In this document: in pieces, positions 12,413 through 23,307 of the stretch | Numbering within the stretch: the first letter of the stretch is position 1 | Layout of the letters: each line of letters opens with the position of its first letter | From: Flavobacteria bacterium MS024-2A | Lineage (GTDB): Bacteria > Bacteroidota > Bacteroidia > Flavobacteriales > Flavobacteriaceae | DNA: 64,000 nt | Assembly: GCA_905182305.1 (NCBI GenBank) | Contig: CAJJBB010000001.1 | Span: 103,326-167,325 of the forward strand | Reading direction: 5' to 3' | Translations under genes and position numbers: made by a program | The notes under the pieces: generated by a model | Databases searched by the model: none | What the model saw: the letters and a program-made list of their open reading frames with translations, nothing else | Told to the model about the DNA's origin: nothing

Positions 12413-13822
12413 TTAAAGTTTTGATGGGCAAACGTATTCTGAAATTTTCATACCTTCATTTTTAATAGCTGCAAATCCTTTTTTGACATCTATTAAATTA
12501 TGAATCCCCCTACTTTTTAAAATAGAAGCAGCAATTACACTTCTATACCCTCCTGCACAGTGAAGATAAAAAGGCTCATTTTTAGGAAATTCATCCATGT
12601 AATTATTTATAAAACTTAGAGGGGTGGAGTGAGCTTCATCTAGGTGCTCTGAAGCATATTCACCGGGTTTACGAACATCAAAAATATTAAGAACTTTCTG
12701 TTTTTTCAATGCTTTTAAGTCTGTTACTTCAATTCCATCAATAGTGTCTATTGCATTCCCTGCTTTAGACCAAGCTTCAATACCGTGATTAAGATATCCA
12801 AGTGTTTGATCAAATCCAACACGTGAAAGACGAGTGATTGTTTCTTTTTCTCTTCCTTTCGGTGTAACTAGTAAAATAGGTTGTTTGACATTCCCAATCA
12901 TGGCACCTACCCATGGAGCAAAACCTCCATCGATTCCAATAAAAATAGACTTCGGAATGTGTCCTTTTGTGAAATCATCTTGATGTCTAACATCTAAAAT
13001 AAGTGCATTAGTTTCGTTAGCAATTACTTCAAAATCCTCAGGAGTTAACGGCTTTGCTCCATTTTCAAGAATTTCATCAATGTCAGTATATCCTTCTTTA
13101 TTCATCTTTACATTCAAAGGAAAATATTGTGGTGGAGGAAGTAAACCATTAGTTACTTCTTTTACAAATTCTTCTTTTGTCATGTCTTCCCGCAGGGCGT
13201 AGTTTGTCTTTTTTTGATCTCCAATAGTACCAACAGTTTCTTTACTTAAATTTTTTCCACAAGCAGAACCAGCACCATGAGCAGGGTACACAAGAACATC
13301 ATCGGCTAGAGGCATAATTTTTTCTCGAAGACTATCAAAGAGAATTCCAGCTAAATCTTCTTGTGTCATATCAGCTGCTTTTTGAGCTAAATCAGGACGC
13401 CCTACATCACCTAAAAATAGTGTATCACCACTAAAAATGGCAATATCTTTATTTTTTGCATCACGAAGTAAATAAGTAGTACTTTCCATAGTATGCCCAG
13501 GAGTGTGTAAAACGGTAAGTGTAATTTCGCCGATTTTAAATTCTTGTTGGTCTTTGGCAATTAAAGAATCATAACTTGTTTTAGCTAAAGGGCCATATAC
13601 AATAGTAGCACCAGTTTCTTTAGCAAGAGTTACATGACCACTCACAAAATCTGCATGGAAATGGGTTTCGAAAATGTATTTAATCTTAGCGTTTTTTTTC
13701 TTGGCTTTTTCAATATAAGGAGTTGTCTCCCTAAGAGGATCTATTATAGCAACTTCACCGTTACTCTCTATGAAATATGCACCTTGAGAAAGACATCCCG
13801 TATATATTTGTTCAATGATCAT
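12413..13822 (-). CDS. MBL-fold metallohydrolase with two rhodanese domains (persulfide dioxygenase/CstB-like)
   Basis: ETHFHADFVSGH, HTPGHTMEST, SGDTLFLGDVGRPDL; C-terminal rhodanese YLHCAGGYRSVIAAS. Confidence 0.88.
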   Translation of the reverse strand: MIIEQIYTGCLSQGAYFIESNGEVAIIDPLRETTPYIEKAKKKNAKIKYIFETHFHADFVSGHVTLAKETGATIVYGPLAKTSYDSLIAKDQQEFKIGEITLTVLHTPGHTMESTTYLLRDAKNKDIAIFSGDTLFLGDVGRPDLAQKAADMTQEDLAGILFDSLREKIMPLADDVLVYPAHGAGSACGKNLSKETVGTIGDQKKTNYALREDMTKEEFVKEVTNGLLPPPQYFPLNVKMNKEGYTDIDEILENGAKPLTPEDFEVIANETNALILDVRHQDDFTKGHIPKSIFIGIDGGFAPWVGAMIGNVKQPILLVTPKGREKETITRLSRVGFDQTLGYLNHGIEAWSKAGNAIDTIDGIEVTDLKALKKQKVLNIFDVRKPGEYASEHLDEAHSTPLSFINNYMDEFPKNEPFYLHCAGGYRSVIAASILKSRGIHNLIDVKKGFAAIKNEGMKISEYVCPSKL

Positions 13823-13887
13823 TAATCTAATTTGAGTATAAAATTAAGAAACTATTTTTGTTAAATATTATCTACTTTAAAAAGTAA

Positions 13888-15609
13888 TCAAGAATTATTT
13901 TGTTGCGTTAATTTTTTCTGTAAAGTTGTTTTTTCACAAACTCCATCAAAGCTATCAGTTGCGTCTCCTGAGGTTATAAAAAGATTTCTTTTTTTTAAAA
14001 CGCGGATGATTTCACTTTTTAAAATAACATCTCGAGCTGGACCAATTGCTCCAACTAGCATTACGCGTATTCCTTGTTTTTTCAGGGTTAAAATTATTTT
14101 AGTGAGCTGTTCCGTTGCGGTGCTATCAATATAATTTATTGAACGCATATTAATGATAAATCCTTTGACTTTATCTGGATTTTTTGAAATAGTATCGGTG
14201 ATTAACTGTTTAAAATATTGAATATTTCCAAAGAAAAGCTGGCCGTCAAACCTTAAAATTATTAAATCATCTCTTGTGACTACTTCTTTAGGAAAGCGGA
14301 GGCTATTTTTGAAATAGTTTGTGGTTCCAATACGGCTTAAAAATGCATGATGTGGCTTTGAACTTCGATAAACTAGAAGTAATAAAGAAAGTAAAATTCC
14401 TAAAAGAATTCCTTCTGTAATTCCAAAAAAGAGGGTTAATAAGAAAGTAACTATCAGAACTAAAAATTCATCTTTTGCAATAAAATATAATCGTTTCGCA
14501 TATTTGAAATCAATTAAATTAATAACTGCAACTATTATGATTGCCGATAGTATTGCTTTTGGTAAGTAATAAAACCAATGGGTAAAAAAACTCAAAACTA
14601 TAGCAACTAAAGCAGCAGTAATTAATGCAGCAAGCCCTGTTTTAGCACCAGCTTGATGGTTTACAGCTGTTCTGGAAAACCCTCCAGTAGTGGGATAGGA
14701 TTGAAATAGTGCCCCTACCATATTTGAAGCACCAAGAGCAATAAGTTCTTGGTTAGGATTTAATGTATATTTTTTTTCTTTTTCTTCTATTGCTTTAGCC
14801 ACTGAAATAGCTTCCATGAAGGCAACTAATGCAATGGTTATTGCGGTTGGGAATAAAATTTTTATAGTTTCTAAATCAATAACAGGTACCTGAAAGAAGG
14901 GAAGTCCCCCAGGAATTAGACCTACTACATCAACTCCTTTTTCCCATTGTTGCGTAACGTAAACCCAAGTGACACCTAGTGCAACAACAACTAAAGAAGC
15001 AGGAATTTTTTTACTTATTTTTTTAATTCCAAGTAATATTAAAACACCAGTAATTCCAATAACTAAAGTCGGAAGATGAATAGGTGTATCAGTGTTAATA
15101 ATTGATTTTATAATGACCTGAAGCTTATTGCTTTGTGGAATTGGCATTCCAAGAAAATGTTTAAGCTGACTTAATCCTATGATTATTGCAGCTGCAGATG
15201 TAAAACCACTTATAACGGGTTTGGATAAGAATGCAACAATAAAGCCCATTCTTAAAAGCCCCATTATAAACTGGATGACTCCCATCATTAGAGCTAATAA
15301 AATTGCCATTTGAATGTACGCTTCAGGAGATGCCATTGAAATAGCACCTAGGCCTGCAGCGACTAAAAGCGAATCCATAGCTACGGGCCCCACGGCAAGT
15401 TGTCTTGAAGTCCCTAAAAAAGCATAAATTATTTGCGGAACCAATGCCGCATAAAGTCCATAAATAGGAGGTAAGCCCGCAATCATTGCATAGGCCATTC
15501 CCTGAGGGATCAATAATACTGCTACGGTTAATCCAGCTATTAAATCATTTTTAAAATACGATTTTTTATAAGCAGGCAACCAATTTAAAATAGGTATAAA
15601 TTGTTTCAG
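13888..15609 (-). CDS. SulP family inorganic anion transporter with STAS domain (start uncertain)
   Basis: DLIAGLTVAVLLIPQGMAYAMIAGLPPIYGLY; C-terminal STAS. In-frame N-terminus KQFIPILNWLPAYKKSYFKND reaches back to CTG at 15609 with no ATG; the ORF-track start is TTG at 15579. Confidence 0.9.
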   Translation of the reverse strand: MKQFIPILNWLPAYKKSYFKNDLIAGLTVAVLLIPQGMAYAMIAGLPPIYGLYAALVPQIIYAFLGTSRQLAVGPVAMDSLLVAAGLGAISMASPEAYIQMAILLALMMGVIQFIMGLLRMGFIVAFLSKPVISGFTSAAAIIIGLSQLKHFLGMPIPQSNKLQVIIKSIINTDTPIHLPTLVIGITGVLILLGIKKISKKIPASLVVVALGVTWVYVTQQWEKGVDVVGLIPGGLPFFQVPVIDLETIKILFPTAITIALVAFMEAISVAKAIEEKEKKYTLNPNQELIALGASNMVGALFQSYPTTGGFSRTAVNHQAGAKTGLAALITAALVAIVLSFFTHWFYYLPKAILSAIIIVAVINLIDFKYAKRLYFIAKDEFLVLIVTFLLTLFFGITEGILLGILLSLLLLVYRSSKPHHAFLSRIGTTNYFKNSLRFPKEVVTRDDLIILRFDGQLFFGNIQYFKQLITDTISKNPDKVKGFIINMRSINYIDSTATEQLTKIILTLKKQGIRVMLVGAIGPARDVILKSEIIRVLKKRNLFITSGDATDSFDGVCEKTTLQKKLTQQNNS

Positions 15610-15870
15610 AGTTTTTTTGTTTTGAACAAAAATACTACAGTTTTAGCTAACAGATATAAATCTTGTCATATGACCTTGATTTTATACTATGAAGTTGACT
15701 GTTATTTCATCTTAATAAAAGAGTGCCCTTTTTTCTTTTAGATAGCGGACTAAACTTTGGTTTAAGTATACAAAAGCAAGTATACTCAGATTTAAATTTA
15801 ACACAAGAGAGCTCAAAAATTTCATAGTTACAAAAAAACTTACCTACTTTTGTTGCCAAATAATTATAAT

Positions 15871-18360
15871 ATGGCTAAGAATTTAGTAATTGTAGAATCA
15901 CCGGCAAAAGCCAAAACTATTGAGAAATTCTTAGGAAAAGATTTTAAAGTAGCTTCTAGTTTTGGTCACATTGCAGACCTTCCCTCTAAAGAGTTGGGTG
16001 TTAGTGTTGAGAGTGACTTCAAGCCTAAATATGTAGTTAGTACTGACAAGAAAAAATTGGTTAGTGAATTAAAGAGTTTAGCAAAAAAGTCAGATACTGT
16101 TTGGCTTGCGAGTGATGAAGATCGAGAGGGGGAAGCTATTGCATGGCATTTAGCTAACACTTTAGATTTAAATGAATCAAATTCCAAAAGAATTGTTTTT
16201 TCTGAGATTACAAAAAATGCCATTCTTAAGGCAATTGATTCTCCTAGAACAATTGATTATAATTTGGTAAACGCACAACAAGCAAGAAGAGTTTTAGATC
16301 GCCTTGTAGGGTATGAATTATCACCTGTTTTATGGAGAAAAGTTAAAGGAGGACTTTCTGCAGGCAGGGTTCAGTCTGTTGCAGTTAGACTTATTGTGGA
16401 ACGAGAGCGAGAAATAAGAAATTTTTCTCCAACTCAAAACTTTAAAACTCAAGCCTTTTTTTTAACAGCTTCTAAAAAAGTTATTCCAGCTCAATTATCC
16501 AGGGTATTTGATAATGCAGATGAAGCAGATAAATTTTTAACCAAAAATATAAATACCGCTTTTAAAGTAGTAGATATTAGTAAAAAACCTGCAAAAAAGA
16601 GTCCAGCAGCTCCATTTACTACTTCTACATTACAACAAGAAGCTTCTCGTAAATTATACTTCTCAGTCAGTAAAACAATGACATTAGCACAGCGGCTTTA
16701 TGAAGCAGGATATATCACTTATATGAGAACCGATAGTGTAAACCTTTCTAAAGATGCACAAAAAAATATAGCTGCTCAAATCAATTCTTCTTACGGGAAA
16801 GAATACCTTCAGCCTCGAATTTTTAAGACAAAAAACAAAGGAGCTCAAGAGGCGCATGAAGCTATTCGACCTTCTGATTTTTCAAAAGCCCAATTAAATA
16901 TTGATCATGATCAAGCCCGTTTATATGAATTAATTTGGCGAAGAACAGTCGCTTCTCAAATGAGCGATTCTCAATTAGAGCGAACACAAGTTTCGATTGA
17001 GGCAGATACTCATGAAGATAGATTTACAGGAAAGGGCGAGGTTATTACTTTTGATGGATTTTTAAAATTATACATGGAAGGAGTTGATGATGATGACGAT
17101 GAAATCAACGGTATGCTTCCTAAGGTTTCTGTGGGAGAGACTCTTGGGTTAAAAAAAATGATTTCAACACAGCGCTTTACTCGTCCTCCTTATCGATATT
17201 CTGAAGCTTCTTTAGTTAAAAAAATGGAAGAATTAGGTATTGGAAGACCCTCTACTTATGCCCCAACTATTTCTACAATTCAAAATAGAAAATATATTGA
17301 TAAAGGTGCTTCTGAAGGACTTTCACGTTCTTATGAACAATTCACTTTAGAAGAAAACACAATTAAAAAAATAGCATTAACCGAAATGGTTGGTGCCGAT
17401 AAAGGAAAATTAGTCCCTACGGATATAGGGTTAATTGTAAATGACTTTTTGGTTGAAAATTTTAAAGATATTTTAGATTTCAATTTTACTGCTCAAGTTG
17501 AACAAAATTTTGATGATATCGCAAATGGTTCAAAGGATTGGACTGAAATGATAAAAGGATTTTACTCAAAATTTCATACTACGGTTGAGTTTGTGAAAGA
17601 GAATGCTCAACGTGAATCTGGTGAGCGCGTGTTGGGAGTTGATCCTGAATCTGGTCGCTCGGTAAAAGTAAGGTTAGGTAAGTTTGGTCCCATGGCTCAA
17701 ATAGGAGATCCTGATGAAGAGGAAAAACCTATTTATGCAAGTCTAGGACCTAACCAACAGTTAGAAAACATTTCCTTTGATGAGGTAATGAGTCTTTTTG
17801 AGATGCCAAAAACAGTGGGTATATTTGAAGATCAAGAAATAGTTGTAAATAATGGTCGTTTTGGTCCTTATTTAAAACATAATGAAATTTTTATTTCCCT
17901 TCCAAAGGGAATGCTTCCAACGGAAGTTGATTTAGAAACATCCATTACCTTAATTAAGGAAAAGCAATTAGCAGATGCCCCTATTTATGTTTTTAAAGAA
18001 TTGCCTGTCACAAAAGGAGTAGGCCGATTTGGACCCTTTTTGAAATGGAGTGGCATGTTTATTAACGTTAATAAAAAGTATGATTTTGACAGTCTTTCAA
18101 ATGATGATATCGTTACTTTAATTGAAGAGAAAATCCAAAAAGAAATTGATAAGGTTATTCATGACTGGAGTGATTCGGGTATCCGGGTTGAAAAGGCACG
18201 TTGGGGACGACACCACATTATTAGAGGGAAACAAAAAGTTGAAATTGGAAAAGATATTGATGCAGTTAAACTAACCCTTAAAGAAGCGGAAAAATATTTG
18301 GGTAAATCCAAAGTAAAAACAAAGCCTAAAGCAAAGAAAAAAGTTGTTAAAAAAGGATGA
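15871..18360 (+). CDS. topA: DNA topoisomerase I
   Basis: MAKNLVIVESPAKAKTIEKFLGKDFKVASSFGHIADLP; start moved from 15850 to the ATG at 15871. Confidence 0.98.
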   Translation: MAKNLVIVESPAKAKTIEKFLGKDFKVASSFGHIADLPSKELGVSVESDFKPKYVVSTDKKKLVSELKSLAKKSDTVWLASDEDREGEAIAWHLANTLDLNESNSKRIVFSEITKNAILKAIDSPRTIDYNLVNAQQARRVLDRLVGYELSPVLWRKVKGGLSAGRVQSVAVRLIVEREREIRNFSPTQNFKTQAFFLTASKKVIPAQLSRVFDNADEADKFLTKNINTAFKVVDISKKPAKKSPAAPFTTSTLQQEASRKLYFSVSKTMTLAQRLYEAGYITYMRTDSVNLSKDAQKNIAAQINSSYGKEYLQPRIFKTKNKGAQEAHEAIRPSDFSKAQLNIDHDQARLYELIWRRTVASQMSDSQLERTQVSIEADTHEDRFTGKGEVITFDGFLKLYMEGVDDDDDEINGMLPKVSVGETLGLKKMISTQRFTRPPYRYSEASLVKKMEELGIGRPSTYAPTISTIQNRKYIDKGASEGLSRSYEQFTLEENTIKKIALTEMVGADKGKLVPTDIGLIVNDFLVENFKDILDFNFTAQVEQNFDDIANGSKDWTEMIKGFYSKFHTTVEFVKENAQRESGERVLGVDPESGRSVKVRLGKFGPMAQIGDPDEEEKPIYASLGPNQQLENISFDEVMSLFEMPKTVGIFEDQEIVVNNGRFGPYLKHNEIFISLPKGMLPTEVDLETSITLIKEKQLADAPIYVFKELPVTKGVGRFGPFLKWSGMFINVNKKYDFDSLSNDDIVTLIEEKIQKEIDKVIHDWSDSGIRVEKARWGRHHIIRGKQKVEIGKDIDAVKLTLKEAEKYLGKSKVKTKPKAKKKVVKKG

Positions 18361-19502
18361 GCTTAGAATTACTAGTTCCTGTTAAAAAAGAAACTTTGTT
18401 AGACTTGACACTCTTGCCAAAGCAAATACTAGGCAAAAATATAAGCATCCATACTCAAAATAATGGACTGCCTGAACTTAAGGGTTTAACCATTGCCTTA
18501 ATTGGATTACATGAGCACAGGAACAGTTTTTTTCATAATTCAAGCTATAATGTTAATCAATTCCGTAAGGTTTTCTATGAACTATATCCTGGTAATTGGA
18601 ATTTGAGTATTGCCGATTTAGGAGATTTGCCAAATGGCGAAAAGGTTGAAGACACATATTTTGCTATAAAAGAGATTGGTGTCAATTTAAAACAAATGAA
18701 CATTATTCCTGTTTTTATTGGTGGAAGCCATGATCTAATGTTTCCATTATATGAAATTTTTCAAAATTTCAAGCAACTAGTAAATATTGTTTCAGTTGAT
18801 AGGTCTTTTGATTTTTCTCAAGAAGATGAACTGATTTCTGGACGTTCTTACATGAGTAAAATCATTATGGAAAAGCCTAACGTTTTAAATAACTATACCA
18901 ATATCGGTTTTCAAAGTTATTATTGTGCCGAACAGGAAAAAGATCTAATGGAAAAACTTTATTTTGACAGTATTCGCTTGGGACAAGTATTGAACCAACC
19001 GGCTCTTGCTGAACCTGTTTTTCGAGATGCAGATGTTGTAGGTTTTGATATGAAATGTTTGTCATGGCATGCCATTGCAGATCCATTAAAAGGACAACCT
19101 AATGGGATTGATTCTCGAACAATTTGCTCACTTACAAGATATGCAGGTATTAGTGACCGCATTAGCTTTTTAGGGTTTTTTGAAATCCCTTCAACTCCAA
19201 TGACTGACCAACTTTTGGCTCAAATGATATGGTATTTAATTGAAGGAGTACAGTTGAGATTTGACGAATATCCAGTAAACAAAAAAGATTTTTTAAAATA
19301 TTCCGTAACACTTTCGGATCAAATAATGGTCTTTTATAAAAGCGATAAAAGCAATCGATGGTGGATGGAATTGACAAATAATTCACATTTGAATAATAAA
19401 ATAAAAAGTACAACGTTATTAGCATGCACAGAAAAAGATTATTTAGATGCCATGCAGGATAAAATTCCTGAAAGATGGTACAATGCAGTCAAGAGAATAT
19501 AA
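18357..19502 (+). CDS. Formimidoylglutamase/arginase-like ureohydrolase family protein
   Basis: IPVFIGGSHDLMFPLYE, GFDMKCLSWHAIADP; arginase-like. Confidence 0.8.
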   Translation: MSLELLVPVKKETLLDLTLLPKQILGKNISIHTQNNGLPELKGLTIALIGLHEHRNSFFHNSSYNVNQFRKVFYELYPGNWNLSIADLGDLPNGEKVEDTYFAIKEIGVNLKQMNIIPVFIGGSHDLMFPLYEIFQNFKQLVNIVSVDRSFDFSQEDELISGRSYMSKIIMEKPNVLNNYTNIGFQSYYCAEQEKDLMEKLYFDSIRLGQVLNQPALAEPVFRDADVVGFDMKCLSWHAIADPLKGQPNGIDSRTICSLTRYAGISDRISFLGFFEIPSTPMTDQLLAQMIWYLIEGVQLRFDEYPVNKKDFLKYSVTLSDQIMVFYKSDKSNRWWMELTNNSHLNNKIKSTTLLACTEKDYLDAMQDKIPERWYNAVKRI

Positions 19503-19637
19503 TTAATTCTCCCTAAAAAAATAATTTTTAGTGTTTAGACTACCAATGATTTGAATAGTTTATCGTGTTTATAGTGAAAAAATAATTAGTTTTATGCTTA
19601 GGAATTTGCATAGACTAAAGTTTTAATTAAAATATTA

Positions 19638-21014
19638 ATGAAAAGACTTTTAATTCTGTTAAGCATCTCTTTGATAATTGTTTCCTGTGGAAATAAGAAC
19701 AGAGGAGAGCTTATTGGTGTCAAACAAAAAAAATGGTTTGGCGAAAAACCTTACGGGATGACCCTCGTTGAAGGTGGAGCTTACATAATGGGTAAAGCTG
19801 ATGAGGATATTGCACAACTTCAAAATGCCCCAGCAAAAACGGTAACTGTTCCATCTTTTTATATGGATGAAACAGAAATTACCAATAGTGAATACAGACA
19901 ATTTATCTATTGGGTAAAAGATTCTATAGCTCTTGCAATGCTTGCAAGAAAAGCAGATGAGTTAGAACTTGGAGAGGATAACAAAGATGGTATTGGCGAA
20001 TTTGCATTTCAAGATTCCGATACTTCAAAATTAAATGCATATCAGAAATATATGCGTGAAAATTATTATGATTTAAGTGACGATATTTATGCGGGAAGGC
20101 CCCTGAACTGGGATGCAGATTTAAGTTGGAATACTGAAGATTACACTGACAGTAATTATGCCGAAGTTATGGATTCTCTTTATTTACCTCCAGAGTTATG
20201 GTATAATGGTGAAATGAAGTTAGATGTTAAGAAAATAGTTTATTCCTATAATTATTTCAATGCTGAAGCTGCTGCTGCAGAATCTAAGCGTAAACGAAAT
20301 CAATTTATTGACAGGAAACCTTTCATAGAAAAGAGAAACGTTGAAATTTATCCCGATACCACAGTTTGGATTAAAGATTTTACCTATTCATACAATGAGC
20401 CTATGCATAACGATTATTTCTCACACCCAGCATATCAAGATTACCCTGTAGTTGGAATAAACTGGGATCAAGCGGTTGCTTTTTGTAATTGGAGAACCAG
20501 TTTTAAAAATGGATATCAAAGAAATAAGGGTAAGCCACAAGTAAGCCGATTCAGACTTCCTACCGAAGGTGAATGGGAGTATGCTGCTAGAGGGGGAATT
20601 CCTTCCGGAACCTATCCCTGGGGATCTCCATATTTATTAAATGATAGAGCTTGCTTTTTAGCTAATTTTAAACCTCTTCGTGGAGATTATGCCTCAGATC
20701 AAGCTGTTTACACCGTAGAGGCAAAATCTTATGAGCCTAATGATTATAATCTTTACAACATGGCAGGAAATGTTGCGGAATGGACAAATTCATCTTATGA
20801 TACTGGATCTTATGAATATGTATCATCCCTTAACCCAAACATGGCCTTTAGCGGAGAACAACGAAAAGTAGTTCGTGGAGGATCTTGGAAAGATGTTGCA
20901 TATTTTTTGCGCGTGAGTTCAAGAGATTATGAATATGCGGATACTTCAAGAAGCTATATTGGCTTTAGAACAGTTCAAGATTACTTGGGGGTTCAAAAAG
21001 TAGAGGTTAAATAA
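19638..21014 (+). CDS. gldK: T9SS gliding motility lipoprotein GldK (SUMF1/FGE-like)
   Basis: Lipoprotein with MDETEITNSEYRQFIYW and RLPTEGEWEYAARGG; followed by gldLMN. Confidence 0.95.
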   Translation: MKRLLILLSISLIIVSCGNKNRGELIGVKQKKWFGEKPYGMTLVEGGAYIMGKADEDIAQLQNAPAKTVTVPSFYMDETEITNSEYRQFIYWVKDSIALAMLARKADELELGEDNKDGIGEFAFQDSDTSKLNAYQKYMRENYYDLSDDIYAGRPLNWDADLSWNTEDYTDSNYAEVMDSLYLPPELWYNGEMKLDVKKIVYSYNYFNAEAAAAESKRKRNQFIDRKPFIEKRNVEIYPDTTVWIKDFTYSYNEPMHNDYFSHPAYQDYPVVGINWDQAVAFCNWRTSFKNGYQRNKGKPQVSRFRLPTEGEWEYAARGGIPSGTYPWGSPYLLNDRACFLANFKPLRGDYASDQAVYTVEAKSYEPNDYNLYNMAGNVAEWTNSSYDTGSYEYVSSLNPNMAFSGEQRKVVRGGSWKDVAYFLRVSSRDYEYADTSRSYIGFRTVQDYLGVQKVEVK

Positions 21015-21067
21015 TATACTAACTAAACAAATCTTATTATATTTAAGAAATAATTAAATAAACAAAA

Positions 21068-21715
21068 ATGGACGATAAAATTCTTAACAAAAGACTTAGA
21101 AGTAAAGTTGCAATGCACATGTTATTTGGACTTGGAGGAGCTGTAGTAATTATTGGAGCACTTTTTAAAATCCTTCACCTAGAAATAGGTCCAATTACGG
21201 GAGGACTGGTATTGGGACTTGGTTTAGGGACTGAAGCCTTGATTTTTACAGTTGCAGCACTTAATACAGGAGAAATTAAAGAAGAGCATAATGATTATGT
21301 TAAAAAAATTAAAGGGGGTGCTAAAAAAGTTTCTTCTGGAGGTGGAGACGAAGGACTATCATCTAAAATAGATGCATTAATGCAAGAAGCAAAACTTGAT
21401 GTAAGCTTAATGAATTCGTTAGCAAGCAGTATTAAGGGACTAGAGACTTCAGCAAAAGCACTTTCTCCTGCTTCTGAAGCAGCAGCAGCATCACAGAATT
21501 ATTCTCAAGAATTAGCTAAAGCTTCAACACAATTAGAGCAGTTAAATTCTAGTTATCAAAAACAAATCAGTGATTCACAAGGCAATGAAGATTTTAATAA
21601 TAAAGTAAATCAGAATGCTGAACAATTGAGATCTCAAATGGAAAGTTTATCTGCTAACCTGGCTGCATTGAACAATGTATATGGTGGTATGTTAAACGCA
21701 ATGAATAAAAAATAG
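21068..21715 (+). CDS. gldL: T9SS inner-membrane protein GldL
   Basis: GGAVVIIGALFKILHLEIGPITGG; gldKLMN synteny. Confidence 0.95.
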   Translation: MDDKILNKRLRSKVAMHMLFGLGGAVVIIGALFKILHLEIGPITGGLVLGLGLGTEALIFTVAALNTGEIKEEHNDYVKKIKGGAKKVSSGGGDEGLSSKIDALMQEAKLDVSLMNSLASSIKGLETSAKALSPASEAAAASQNYSQELAKASTQLEQLNSSYQKQISDSQGNEDFNNKVNQNAEQLRSQMESLSANLAALNNVYGGMLNAMNKK

Positions 21716-21718
21716 AAC

Positions 21719-23296
21719 ATGGCAGGAGCTAAAGAAACACCCAGGCAGAAACTTATTAGTCTGATGTACCTAGTATTTATTACCATGCTTGCATTAAATG
21801 TAAGTAAAGAAGTACTAGATGGATTTGGTCAAATGTTTGAAAAAATTGCTGATGCCAATGAAAGAGTTTCAGAGAGTAACAATTTACTTTATGAAAACAT
21901 AGAAGTTAACTCCTCTGAAAAAGGCGGTAAATGGATTGGCCACGATCGTACTGCTAAGCAAATCAAAAAAGAGTCTGATGCATTTTATAATAAAATTGCA
22001 CAAATTAAGACGAAGATTACTGAAAAGCAGAAACTAAAAGATCCAGAGCTTAAAAAGTTTTCCGAAATGGATAAAGGTGAGGCCTTGGATGTAATATGGT
22101 TTAAAGAAGGATCCGACAAAGCATCAGATGAATTTCAAAGTATGGTTGAGGAATACCGGGGACATGTGATAAAAGTTTTTGGAAGTCAGTATCCTTCTTC
22201 AATAGATATGGTAGAAGCTAGGTTTTTTATTGGTGATATGAATCGTAACGTCAAAAATAAAGATAATGTTGACCAGCCATGGTTAGCTGCTAACTTTAAG
22301 GGCTTCCCTTTAATTTCTTCACTTGCTAAGTTAACCATGATGCAAAACGATATTCGTCAAACAGAACATGATGTATTAACGACCCTAATGGGAAAAGAGT
22401 TGAAAATGTCATCAACTGTTAATGAAACAAATTATACCAGTCTTCTTATTACCGAAAAAGGAGCTTATTATCAAGGTGAAACCTTTGATGGTAGTATTGT
22501 TTTAGGAAGAAAAGGTGGAGCTCAAAATCCAAATTCTGTAGATCTTAAAATAGATGGGAGATCTTTAAAAGAATCTGATTTTGATTTAATTCCAGGAGGT
22601 ATAAAGCTTAAAGTAAGTGCAGGATCACCTGGAGATCATTCTATTGAGGGTAGCTTAGTCTTCTTGAGTGAAGGGAATGAATCTAAAATATCAGTGAAAC
22701 AGATGTATTCAGTGATTTCTAAACCAAATTCAGCTGTTATTTCAGCAGATAAAATGAATGTGGTGTATCGTGGGGTTCAAAATCCAATCACTATATCTAT
22801 ACCGGGAATTCAAGACAGCAAAGTAAAGGCTTCTGCTCCAGGACTCAAGCGTAAAAAAGGGAGTAAATACAATCTTTTTCCTGGAAAAGGAAAAGCTGTT
22901 AAGATTAATGTTTCGGGTACTTTACCTGATGGAAAAAAAGTTTCTTCAGTTTCTACTTTTAGAATTAAGGATATTCCAAAGCCATCAGGATTTTTTAGAG
23001 GAAAATCTGGATCTTTTACTTTACCAAAATCAAGTTTGGAACGTGGGTCAGTTTCCGCCAAATTAGAAGATTTTGATTTTGATCTACCATTAGAAACAAA
23101 GTCATTTCGTTTTAGAGCTCCAGGACAGCCAAGTGTTGTAGTTACTGGATCGAAACTTAATAGTAAGGTTATTACAATGCTTAAAAGAATTAAAAGTGGA
23201 CAGTCTGTAATTATTTCAGATATTAAAGTAATAATTCCTACAAATCCAAGTTATAAGTTAAAACAAACTACTCCTATTTCAATTACGATTAACTAA
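21719..23296 (+). CDS. gldM: T9SS protein GldM
   Basis: MAGAKETPRQKLISLMYLVFITMLALNVSKEVLDGF. Confidence 0.97.
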   Translation: MAGAKETPRQKLISLMYLVFITMLALNVSKEVLDGFGQMFEKIADANERVSESNNLLYENIEVNSSEKGGKWIGHDRTAKQIKKESDAFYNKIAQIKTKITEKQKLKDPELKKFSEMDKGEALDVIWFKEGSDKASDEFQSMVEEYRGHVIKVFGSQYPSSIDMVEARFFIGDMNRNVKNKDNVDQPWLAANFKGFPLISSLAKLTMMQNDIRQTEHDVLTTLMGKELKMSSTVNETNYTSLLITEKGAYYQGETFDGSIVLGRKGGAQNPNSVDLKIDGRSLKESDFDLIPGGIKLKVSAGSPGDHSIEGSLVFLSEGNESKISVKQMYSVISKPNSAVISADKMNVVYRGVQNPITISIPGIQDSKVKASAPGLKRKKGSKYNLFPGKGKAVKINVSGTLPDGKKVSSVSTFRIKDIPKPSGFFRGKSGSFTLPKSSLERGSVSAKLEDFDFDLPLETKSFRFRAPGQPSVVVTGSKLNSKVITMLKRIKSGQSVIISDIKVIIPTNPSYKLKQTTPISITIN

Positions 23297-23307
23297 ATTT
23301 ATTACTA

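Noticed and set aside
18877-19425. Minus-strand ORFs inside the ureohydrolase gene
   Set aside because: Antisense to a well-supported coding region.
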